Part shown: positions 1 through 6,416 of the stretch, in pieces
How positions within the stretch are numbered: position 1 is the stretch's first letter
How the letters are laid out: the number at the start of each line of letters is the position of its first letter
From: Verrucomicrobiota bacterium
GTDB taxonomy: Bacteria > Verrucomicrobiota > Verrucomicrobiia > Limisphaerales > UBA9464
Direction of reading: 5' to 3'
Length of the DNA: 7,481 nucleotides
NCBI GenBank assembly: GCA_025354845.1
Contig: JANXMD010000290.1
Coordinates: 1 to 7,481, forward strand
The notes under the pieces: generated by a model
Database searches by the model: none
Seen by the model: the letters and a program-made list of their open reading frames with translations, nothing else
Told to the model about the DNA's origin: nothing
Program-made: the position numbers and the translations under genes

Positions 1-1
1 C

Positions 2-3000
2 CGCTGGTTTGATGACAGCCGCAGCAAGGAGCCCGGCATTAGCGCGCTGGAGGCCCGGCTCAATGAGCTGTACTTCAGCGAAGAGGGTGTGGCGCCGCCC
101 ACCGTGGTCGGCATTGACGGCAAGCCGCGAGAAAACGGAAGCAGCTACCTTAGCGGCCGCAAGATCCGGCGCGCGTTGCCCGCCAGCCTGGGCGGCCCGG
201 CGGCCGGTCTGTTTTACAGCGACAGTGAGTACGCGCTTTACCAAGCCAACCGTTTTTATCAGCGACCCGAGAACGCCCGACCCTACAGCGCGCTGCCGAA
301 GGCCGGCGCGGGCAGTGCCCCGATCAAACCGCCGGAGTTCGATTTTCACCGCTTGGCCGCCAGCTTCGCAGATGCGCCCTCGGTGCAGCGTCAGTTTGGT
401 CTGGTGCTCGACGCGGTGGTGGCAGGTAGCCGCGCCCTGGTCGAGCAGGCTGAGGGGCTGCCGGGCCTTCTCCTGCGCGAGGGGATGCGACTGGAGTTAG
501 ACGGACCCGCTTGGCGCGTGCCGACCGAGGAGAGCATGCCGTCCACCGCCTTCTGGCTGACGCCGCGACGCTTTGTCTGCGACACCCGCACCGACCGCCA
601 CCGTGCCGGCCTGCTGCGACTCTCTGGAGCGCGGCCAATCGGCACCCAGGACCAGGAGCTGAAGGACAAGGACCGCGGCTTCGCGCTCACCTCGGTTGAC
701 CCCGACGGCGCGGCGCTGAAGACCGTGGGCTTCGCGCTGACGCTGCAGGATCACCTTTCCAAAGTGTCCAATCCGGGCGACCCCGATACCCTGAATCAGC
801 CGGGCGAACTCAGTTACACCACCAGCCAGGGCGAGACCGTGGCTGCGCTTCGCAGCCAAGGGCTGACCTTGGTCGAGCACGACCGAGCCAGCCATGTGGC
901 CGACGACACCATCGCGTCCGGCCTGAAGAACGACGCGGTCAACACCCATGTCGGCAACAACATCCTCCTCTACGCCGAAGACGTGCTGCGCGGATACCGA
1001 GTCGACATCTTCAGCGAGGCCAGTGGCGAATGGCGCTCGCTGTGCCAACGTATCGCCAGCTACGGATGGACCGCCGGCCACGCGGCTGCGCCGCCACTCG
1101 ACGGGGCGCGTGACGAGGGCTATGTCAGCGGCGCGTCCACCACGACCAAGCCGCCGGCCGAGCTGCCGCCAGGAGCGACGCAGGACCACTACCTGCATGA
1201 AGCACTGGTCAAGTGGACCGGATGGAGCTTGATCGCCCCGAGGCCGGGACGCCGCATCCGCCCCTTTCCCGACAGCAGCACGCCTGCCGCGGAGCGCGCC
1301 AAGCTCGGCCTCATTCAAGAGGAACGGGTCGACCAGCAAACGGCATCTGACACTCATTCAGACGGCTCACCCGTGACCCGCAGCGTCAAGGTTGTACCCG
1401 GGAGCCTGCCGCGGCTGCGTTTTGGTGAGGCCTACCGAATGCGACTGCGGTTGGTGGACTTGGCTGGCAATAGCCTGACCCTGGATGACCGCTCGCTCGA
1501 CAAGATTGAGGAGGCCAGCGAGCCGATCGCCTACCTACGCTATGAGCCGTTGGACGCCCCGGCGCTGGCCCTGCGCGGCCGCATTAGCGAAGGCGAGTCG
1601 CTTGAGCGCATGGTGATTCGCAGCAACTTTGGGATGAGCAGTGCCGACTATCTGGCGGCCCCGCCTTATGCGGCCAATGTGCCCGAAGACAGCGGCTTTG
1701 CGTATCTGACGGTGTCCGAACGCCATCTGGTACCACCCAAGACGAGCCAATTGCTGGCCGAGCAGCATGGCGTCTTTGAGGCTGCGATCGGCGCAGCTGC
1801 CACGCCGGCACAGATTGCCGACACCTATGAACTGATCCGCTCGCTTGAGGCGGGGTCACTCTACAACGGTGGCGCCTCAGTGCAGATCGTAACGCCCCCC
1901 ACCGAGGGCGCGGTGCCGCGCTCGCCGACCCGGGACCTCTCCGAGACACCGCCCGAAGGCTTCCGGCTCGCACCCGGCGAATACGTGATCCATACCGAAG
2001 CGACCCTCGAGACGCCGTATCTACCAGACGCGATCGCCGCCGCGGTGGCCCTCCGCGGCCTGCCGGGAGTGTTCGTCGAGGCGCTCATCGACGCGGCGGA
2101 CGAGGTGCGCTCGGTACGCATTCCCGGCACGGAGGAGTACGTCGTCATCGTACCGCTCGCCGGAGTCTGGCCCAAGCGCCACGGCCTAAGACTGGCAGTG
2201 GTCGAACACCCGGACGAACTGGCGGGATTCGACGGCTGCAACCCAGGTGCCACGCTGCCAGACCGGCTCCCGACTTGGAACGGCACCGATCGCGTGCTGA
2301 CCGTCTTTGTGCGCAAGGGCGAGGTCGCGCATGTCCAGTACTCCAGCACGCTGGCCCCGTCCGCGGTCAACCAATTGGCGGTGCCGCGGCTGGCTGCAAC
2401 GCCCGCCCTGGTCGCGATTCAGAGCGTGCTTGGCGCTCATTGGATGGTTACGCCGGATCGACTACTGACCTTGGTGCACGCGACCCAGCAGCCGGTGTGT
2501 GCGCCGGAGTTTGAACGGCTCCTCCCGATCCGCCAGGCGGACAGAACCTGGGCCGAGTTGCGTCGTAGTTTGGTGCGGTACCACGCCCGATCAACCGCGC
2601 AGCTCGAGGTTTTGGGCAACTGGTACGAATGGCAGGACGACCCCGCGCAGCCGGCGCCAGTGCGCCGCGCCTTCAGCGCCCGCCTGCCTCAGGTGAACAT
2701 CACGTCGCCACCGCTGCGCAGCCAGGAGCCCTTTAGCCAAGTGATGTTCGATTCGCTCGGTACCGGTAGCCCGGAGGCGGCGCAGGCACACATTCGGCAC
2801 GAGTTCGGCGACCACAAGTTCCGTTTGGTGCAGTACCGATTGCGCGCCACCACGCGCTTCGCCGAGTATTTGCCGGCCTCGGTGCGCGCCGACGCCGAGC
2901 AGATGGTCCGCAACGGGCCGATCTTCACGGGACACACGCTCGCCCTGACGCCGCTTTACGAGACCGAGTATCCCGATCCCGACGCTCCGGCCACGCTGCC

Positions 3001-4336
3001 ACCCGACGCCGAACTTGGCGCGCCGCTTCTGCCGACCGCAGGGCCGCTGCAACCGGGCAGCGTGGTGCCCGCGAGCCGCCGGCCCGACGCCCCCAAGATC
3101 GCGTACGTGGTCCCGACCTTTCGCTGGGAAGAAAACGGCAACGATTTGTCCCAGGGCGTGGTTAGCATCCGACGCGGCAATGGCCTGCGGGTGTACCTCG
3201 AGCGGCCTTGGTTCTCGAGCGGCGAAGGTGAGTTGCTCGGCGTCGTGTGCGGCTCGTCCAACGCGCCTGAGCAGCCGTTCGAAAGCTTGCCGAAACACCC
3301 CGAACTGATCGGACTGGTGTCACAATGGGGCCAGGATCCCCTCCTCGACAGCGCGAACCCGCGGTCGGTGATTCATCCGAATGCCTTCAGCGCGCGAGTC
3401 GCCAGCTACAGCCTGTGGTTGCCGGAAGCGTCGCGAAATGTGGACGTAGCGGCCCACCGCGTGCACTACGACTTCGAGCGCCGCCTCTGGTTCGCCGATC
3501 TGGAAATCGATGCGGGTGCCAGCTACAGCCCTTTTGTGCGGCTCGCGCTCGTGCGGGTGCAGCCTCAGGCGCTGCCCGAGTGCTCGCTCTCGTCGGTGCA
3601 ACACACCCAGTACGCTCAGCTTCCCGCCACGCGCGAGCTTCAGCTCTCGCCGACCGAAGTGGGCGACTCACGGGGGCTGACGCTCCAGGTTTTCGGCCCG
3701 GCGCCGACAGTCGGCCCGGCCTCGGGGCGAGCCGAGTTGATCGGCCGCCTAAATGATGATCCGAGCCTGGCCGACGCCTTCGGCCCGCTGCTGGGCTACA
3801 ACAGCGGCCACAATCGCATCGAACTGGTCGTGCAACGCCAGTCCGGCGGCTTGAATACGGACCTCAACTGGGAGGACGTCTTCACCGTGAAGCCGCTGAG
3901 TGGCGATGCGGTGCCCGGACAGACCGCTTCGATCGTCCGGCGCCCGTTGCTCAATGCCCTGGAGTCTGCGCTACAGGTCGTCCCGGAAGCGCCCGCGTTG
4001 GCAACGGGCACAGCCCACAGGTTGGCGATCTCCGCCTCGGCGCTCAGTGCGGCGACACTCTCGACCGAGATCTTCAAAGGCGGGCTGGCGAACCTGGCGC
4101 TGCTGCGCAACGACCTGCTTTTCACCGGCCAGATGCTGCTGCCCACGCCGCCGGAGGGCGAGCGGTGGCGACTGATTGTGCGCGAATTCGAGCGCCATTT
4201 CGGCGACTTCGCGATCACCGACCGAACGTTCCTAGGCTCGGTCACGCGCCCAGGCATCGTCGAGCGGTTGGTCTTCGCACGGGAGTTTTATCTCTTCGGC
4301 TATGTGCCGACCACTTCGGTCCCTCCTTCACCGTAG
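2..4336 (+). CDS. Very large uncharacterised protein, 5' end outside the window
   Basis: The reading frame is open from base 2 to the TAG at 4334-4336, giving 1444 visible residues. It has no stop at the left edge, so the true start lies upstream and the in-frame GTG at 89 is probably an internal Val codon. I cannot assign a named family or a function. Numbering from the first visible codon, motif-like segments include AEDVLRGYRVD (325-335), WTGWSLIAPRPG (405-416), a basic beta-like stretch LRFGEAYRMRL with VDLAGNS (472-491), YVVPTFRWE (from 1035), LRVYLERPWFSSGEGELLG (from 1062), RRLWFADLEID (from 1160), PFVRLALVRVQPQ (from 1177) and WRLIVREFE (from 1389). I recall similar segments in other very large hypothetical bacterial proteins, but this is unverified. 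No transmembrane segment is evident, and I count only six Cys. Alternating hydrophobic and polar residues suggest a beta-rich, multidomain, possibly secreted or surface protein (inference). Base use is strongly GC-rich. An enzyme role cannot be excluded. Confidence 0.9.
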   Translation, partial: RWFDDSRSKEPGISALEARLNELYFSEEGVAPPTVVGIDGKPRENGSSYLSGRKIRRALPASLGGPAAGLFYSDSEYALYQANRFYQRPENARPYSALPKAGAGSAPIKPPEFDFHRLAASFADAPSVQRQFGLVLDAVVAGSRALVEQAEGLPGLLLREGMRLELDGPAWRVPTEESMPSTAFWLTPRRFVCDTRTDRHRAGLLRLSGARPIGTQDQELKDKDRGFALTSVDPDGAALKTVGFALTLQDHLSKVSNPGDPDTLNQPGELSYTTSQGETVAALRSQGLTLVEHDRASHVADDTIASGLKNDAVNTHVGNNILLYAEDVLRGYRVDIFSEASGEWRSLCQRIASYGWTAGHAAAPPLDGARDEGYVSGASTTTKPPAELPPGATQDHYLHEALVKWTGWSLIAPRPGRRIRPFPDSSTPAAERAKLGLIQEERVDQQTASDTHSDGSPVTRSVKVVPGSLPRLRFGEAYRMRLRLVDLAGNSLTLDDRSLDKIEEASEPIAYLRYEPLDAPALALRGRISEGESLERMVIRSNFGMSSADYLAAPPYAANVPEDSGFAYLTVSERHLVPPKTSQLLAEQHGVFEAAIGAAATPAQIADTYELIRSLEAGSLYNGGASVQIVTPPTEGAVPRSPTRDLSETPPEGFRLAPGEYVIHTEATLETPYLPDAIAAAVALRGLPGVFVEALIDAADEVRSVRIPGTEEYVVIVPLAGVWPKRHGLRLAVVEHPDELAGFDGCNPGATLPDRLPTWNGTDRVLTVFVRKGEVAHVQYSSTLAPSAVNQLAVPRLAATPALVAIQSVLGAHWMVTPDRLLTLVHATQQPVCAPEFERLLPIRQADRTWAELRRSLVRYHARSTAQLEVLGNWYEWQDDPAQPAPVRRAFSARLPQVNITSPPLRSQEPFSQVMFDSLGTGSPEAAQAHIRHEFGDHKFRLVQYRLRATTRFAEYLPASVRADAEQMVRNGPIFTGHTLALTPLYETEYPDPDAPATLPPDAELGAPLLPTAGPLQPGSVVPASRRPDAPKIAYVVPTFRWEENGNDLSQGVVSIRRGNGLRVYLERPWFSSGEGELLGVVCGSSNAPEQPFESLPKHPELIGLVSQWGQDPLLDSANPRSVIHPNAFSARVASYSLWLPEASRNVDVAAHRVHYDFERRLWFADLEIDAGASYSPFVRLALVRVQPQALPECSLSSVQHTQYAQLPATRELQLSPTEVGDSRGLTLQVFGPAPTVGPASGRAELIGRLNDDPSLADAFGPLLGYNSGHNRIELVVQRQSGGLNTDLNWEDVFTVKPLSGDAVPGQTASIVRRPLLNALESALQVVPEAPALATGTAHRLAISASALSAATLSTEIFKGGLANLALLRNDLLFTGQMLLPTPPEGERWRLIVREFERHFGDFAITDRTFLGSVTRPGIVERLVFAREFYLFGYVPTTSVPPSP

Positions 4337-4345
4337 GCACCGAAG
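4314..4345 (+). terminator. Weak inverted repeat over the stop codon of the first gene
   Basis: CTTCGGT at 4314-4320 pairs perfectly with ACCGAAG at 4339-4345 across an 18-base loop that contains the TAG stop. The stem is only 7 bp, the loop is large and no T-run follows, so this is a poor intrinsic terminator. It is recorded because it is the only inverted repeat seen right at the gene end. It could equally be chance. Confidence 0.18.
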
Positions 4346-4429
4346 CGAACTGAGAGGGCGGATGCCGAAAGGGAGCAAATGGGGCGGGTTTCCGGGCCGG
4401 AGGGAATGCAGGTGACGGGACGCTCGTTT

Positions 4430-4610
4430 TAGAAAGCTGACGACCGCCAAGAGTTGGGAGCCTACCTGTGACGGGTTAAAGTGGTGCTGGCGGAAGACGT
4501 TCTGGAATGATTGAGAGTTCCCCGAGAATCGTGCGTTCTCAGACCCGTGACGGGGAGCAGTCGATTTCGACCGTTTCCGGCACTTCTTCGTCACCGGGTT
4601 GTGGTTGAGT
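4430..4610. repeat. Candidate dispersed repeat or structured non-coding element
   Basis: This segment differs from its surroundings by a dense set of small inverted repeats and two of the GTGACGGG words. On the plus strand one frame reads like a protein remnant broken by stops (TCDGLKWCWRKTFWND, stop, EFPENRAFSDP, stop, then FDRFRHFFVTG), while a minus frame is fully open. A pseudo-coding stretch with stops at fixed places and an open antisense frame is what a conserved non-coding repeat often looks like when translated. I have a vague impression of similar strings in translated verrucomicrobial genomes but cannot verify it. The ends are estimates; no terminal inverted repeat or target duplication was found. 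Confidence 0.28.
4524..4571. other. Cluster of three short inverted repeats
   Basis: Three small dyads follow one another within 48 bases. GAGAA at 4524-4528 pairs with TTCTC at 4536-4540 around a 7-base loop. CCCGT at 4544-4548 and ACGGG at 4550-4554 are separated by a single base, forming a near-palindrome that contains a GTGACGGG copy. GTCGA at 4560-4564 pairs with TCGAC at 4567-4571. Each is weak alone; their adjacency hints at a protein-binding site array or a folded RNA/DNA element. The single-base spacing of the middle dyad fits a DNA operator better than an RNA hairpin. Confidence 0.35.
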
Positions 4611-4789
4611 CCGTCGGATCCGTGTGGGCCATTCAAGCAACTGATTGCAATGCCTGACGGGCAATTTCGCGAGCGTGTGGACGCTTGGCTTTTCAACGAC
4701 CCAGCGTTACCTGGTGTGGTGCTTTGCGGCGAGAATGGGGGATGCGTCGTACGAACAGAAACAGGCGCACCGCAATGCCGATTCCGTTG

Positions 4790-4811
4790 ATCCGGGTTTA
4801 ATCCGGGTTCG
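4790..4811 (+). repeat. Imperfect 11-base tandem duplication
   Basis: ATCCGGGTTTA (4790-4800) is directly followed by ATCCGGGTTCG (4801-4811), identical at 9 of 11 positions. An 11-base unit does not preserve a codon frame, which mildly favours this part being non-coding and the downstream gene starting later. A chance duplication is quite possible. Confidence 0.4.
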
Positions 4812-4905
4812 GAGTACCACCGAGTCAGGCAGGACCCTTCCGAAATTTCAGACAGGCTCTAACGTGTTTGCGCCGGCTTCCGCTCCAATTTCCCCACTCG
4901 ATCGG

Positions 4906-6309
4906 GTGTGGACACGGGCTGCATTCAATGGGTGGCGCACGGGATGGCAGTCAGGCGTCTGGGAGCGGGGGTTCGTGCTCTTGATTCTGATCGCCCTCAT
5001 TTTCTCGGGCAGTGGGTGTTCCCAAAAGGAGGACTCCATTCCGCTTCCCGATGGGCGAAAACTTCAAGTGTGCTCGACGTCCTACGGCACCCGTCATGTG
5101 GCTCCGGGGCAGACGATGCGGCGTCTGGAAAAGCTCCTGCCTAAACCACTCCAAAAAGGCCTACGGTTCGTGGTTCCAGATGCTGCGCAGCCGGTTTCAG
5201 AAGTTCGAACTGCCGAGACAAATCTCGTCGTTTGGATGCGGTTCGTTGGGAAAACAAAGTCCACCAACTCGAGTTTCGACCGATTGGTTCTTTTCGCGTC
5301 GATGCAGGGTCGTTCCCAACCTTCCGGAGTGCTTTCTTGGCCTGAACCATTTCAGCCGTGGCACCGGATGCCACATTTTACCTTCGATCAGTTTCCTCGG
5401 GATCGAAGAACGCTGCGATTTGAGATCGAGCGGGAGTTGCCGTGGGGATTTGAGGCCGATCGCATGCTTCCGGCAGGCGTGCTCCAATTCCCGAATCCAA
5501 GCGGAGGCTCAGGTCCGAAGTGGAATCCGGAGTCGCTTCCCGCGGTTCGTGAAACGAATGGGATTCGCGCGGTTCTCACGGCGTTTACCGTGGAGGAGGA
5601 GCGAAGCATCCAAACAAATCGAGCCCCACGGGTTCGGAGACGACTCAATGCGACGATTCATCTCGAAGACGCGGAGCGTCGGGTACTTAGTCCGATTGAA
5701 TTCACGGTGTCTGATGCGGGTGGAAACACCCTCAAGGGCTTTCCGTTTCCTGAGGCGCTCGATACCAACGGAACCTGGCGCCTCCAATTTCCAGGCGCGT
5801 TGATTTCCGAAGATCCCACCTGGCGTCTTGCCGTGCGGGTGGAGCCCGAGTTGGGACCCGCCAGCCATGAATCGCTCGCGGCACCGCAAGTTCTGATTGA
5901 CTCGGATTCCAATGAGGCGGCTACCACGATCCAGCGAGACGTGACGCTGACGAGTCAATTGGTGCCTGGGTTCAAGCTCGAGAGAATCCATGCGCGTCGC
6001 TTAGAGAGATTCTGTGTGGTGGGACTGTCTCGCAGCGACGTCTGGCCGGGCGTCCACGTGCGCTTGACTGAAGCCCGCGACGCCCGGGGAATCGCTTGGC
6101 AGGTGGACGGGCCGGTGCCCGATTCCATGCCGTGGAATAAGCTGGGGATGCATTTTTACCTGACACCGCCGGCGGACGATTTGGGTATGCCAAGGTTCTT
6201 CAGCCTAAAGTTCGAGGTGTTTCGAACAGTGCCGGTGGAATTCCTGGCCTCACCGGCTGTGAAAGTGGTGGAAGACCTCGACGTCGTGGCGCCGCGAGTT
6301 CGTCGCTAA
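4906..6309 (+). CDS. Putative lipoprotein or secreted protein of unknown function
   Basis: I do not recognise a named family. The frame ends at TAA 6307-6309. The chosen GTG at 4906 gives 467 residues: an N-region with several Arg, then a hydrophobic run FVLLILIALIF ending in SGSGC (Cys codon 5017-5019), followed by SQKEDS. This looks like a type II signal peptide, but Gly rather than Leu/Val/Ile sits at -3 of the Cys, so lipidation is uncertain; a plain membrane anchor is the alternative. Other in-frame starts are ATG 4645, ATG 4735, GTG 4864 and GTG 4975. The last has a GGAG at 4962-4965 with a 9-base spacer, but would leave the signal peptide without a basic residue. The mature part opens with LPDGRKLQV and SYGTRHVAPGQ, a pattern I associate with hypothetical verrucomicrobial proteins (unverified). 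Later segments such as LNATIHLEDAERRVLSPIEF and WRLAVRVEPELG look beta-rich. Base use is less GC-rich than in the flanking genes. Confidence 0.8.
   Translation: MWTRAAFNGWRTGWQSGVWERGFVLLILIALIFSGSGCSQKEDSIPLPDGRKLQVCSTSYGTRHVAPGQTMRRLEKLLPKPLQKGLRFVVPDAAQPVSEVRTAETNLVVWMRFVGKTKSTNSSFDRLVLFASMQGRSQPSGVLSWPEPFQPWHRMPHFTFDQFPRDRRTLRFEIERELPWGFEADRMLPAGVLQFPNPSGGSGPKWNPESLPAVRETNGIRAVLTAFTVEEERSIQTNRAPRVRRRLNATIHLEDAERRVLSPIEFTVSDAGGNTLKGFPFPEALDTNGTWRLQFPGALISEDPTWRLAVRVEPELGPASHESLAAPQVLIDSDSNEAATTIQRDVTLTSQLVPGFKLERIHARRLERFCVVGLSRSDVWPGVHVRLTEARDARGIAWQVDGPVPDSMPWNKLGMHFYLTPPADDLGMPRFFSLKFEVFRTVPVEFLASPAVKVVEDLDVVAPRVRR
4962..4977 (+). promoter_or_regulatory. Possible ribosome binding site for an alternative GTG start
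   Basis: GGAG at 4962-4965 stands 9 bases ahead of GTG 4975, in frame with the lipoprotein-like gene. It is the best Shine-Dalgarno-like site near any candidate start of that gene. If used, the protein would begin directly with the hydrophobic run and be 444 residues long. It competes with the GTG at 4906, which has no such site but gives a better signal-peptide N-region. Confidence 0.3.
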
Positions 6310-6360
6310 AAACCCGCACCGCTGTTGAAATGAGATCTCCATTTCCGGGCGGCCTGCGAG

Positions 6361-6377
6361 ACGGGGGGCTTCCCCGT
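6361..6377 (+). other. GC-rich hairpin between the lipoprotein and acyltransferase genes
   Basis: ACGGGG at 6361-6366 pairs with CCCCGT at 6372-6377 around a 5-base loop. The hairpin is immediately followed by AGATCT (6378-6383), and the same palindrome occurs at 6333-6338 inside GAGATCTC. It lies 51 bases after the upstream stop and 39 bases before the ATG of the next gene. No T-run follows, so it is not a classical intrinsic terminator. It could attenuate read-through or lie in the leader of the acyltransferase mRNA. If that gene instead starts at the in-frame ATG 6330, the hairpin would be coding. Confidence 0.4.
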
Positions 6378-6416
6378 AGATCTTGCGATGCTGCCCGATG
6401 CCCGCATGCTCCGCAC

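Larger units (their letters stand above)
4412..4661 (+). repeat. Recurring TGACGGG word, four direct copies
   Basis: The octamer GTGACGGG occurs at 4412-4419, 4468-4475 and 4547-4554, and the 7-base core TGACGGG recurs at 4655-4661. The related GGTGACG lies on the opposite strand at 4589-4595. Core spacings are 56, 79 and 107 bases. I did not notice TGACGGG elsewhere in the window. Three copies of one octamer in about 140 bases is more than chance predicts. Regular binding sites, remnants of a repeat family, or coincidence in GC-rich DNA all remain possible. No regulator is identifiable. Confidence 0.35.
4337..4905. other. Long intergenic stretch without a convincing gene
   Basis: About 570 bases separate the giant gene from the putative lipoprotein gene. 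The plus frames are interrupted by stops over 4337-4644. One plus frame is open from 4645 into the next gene, but its first 87 codons show no recognisable domain. A minus-strand frame stays open over 4328-4696 (122 codons from an ATG), with a low-complexity, Ser/Arg/His/Asn-rich product that looks like a chance reading. The stretch does hold a recurring TGACGGG word, three close short inverted repeats (4524-4571) and an imperfect 11-base tandem duplication (4790-4811). I see no convincing sigma-70 promoter, tRNA or transposase. The region most resembles a spacer carrying a repetitive or structured element. Confidence 0.5.

Noticed and set aside
89..91. GTG as the start of the giant gene
   Set aside because: The frame is open upstream to the window edge with equally protein-like sequence, and no ribosome binding site precedes the GTG.
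497..1357. A 286-codon minus-strand open frame
   Set aside because: It lies wholly inside the giant plus-strand gene, and high GC third positions there create long antisense frames. Its product has no recognisable domain.
2591..3298. A 235-codon minus-strand open frame
   Set aside because: It is antisense to the part of the giant protein richest in conserved-looking motifs; the plus frame is clearly the coding one.
4599..4790. Short plus-strand frame reading PDGQFRERVDAWLF, considered as a transposase or gene remnant
   Set aside because: It is only 63 codons, with no ribosome binding site and no match to a transposase motif that I recognise; it may be part of the repeat-like element instead.
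4337..4905. Search for a sigma-70 promoter, tRNA or CRISPR repeats in the spacer
   Set aside because: No spaced -35/-10 pair, cloverleaf or regularly spaced repeat of CRISPR length was visible; the TGACGGG words are too short and irregularly spaced for a CRISPR array.
5012..5803. A 263-codon plus-strand frame overlapping the lipoprotein-like gene
   Set aside because: Its product is Arg- and Ser-rich with no domain-like pattern, and it sits inside a longer frame with a signal-peptide-like start and more protein-like composition.
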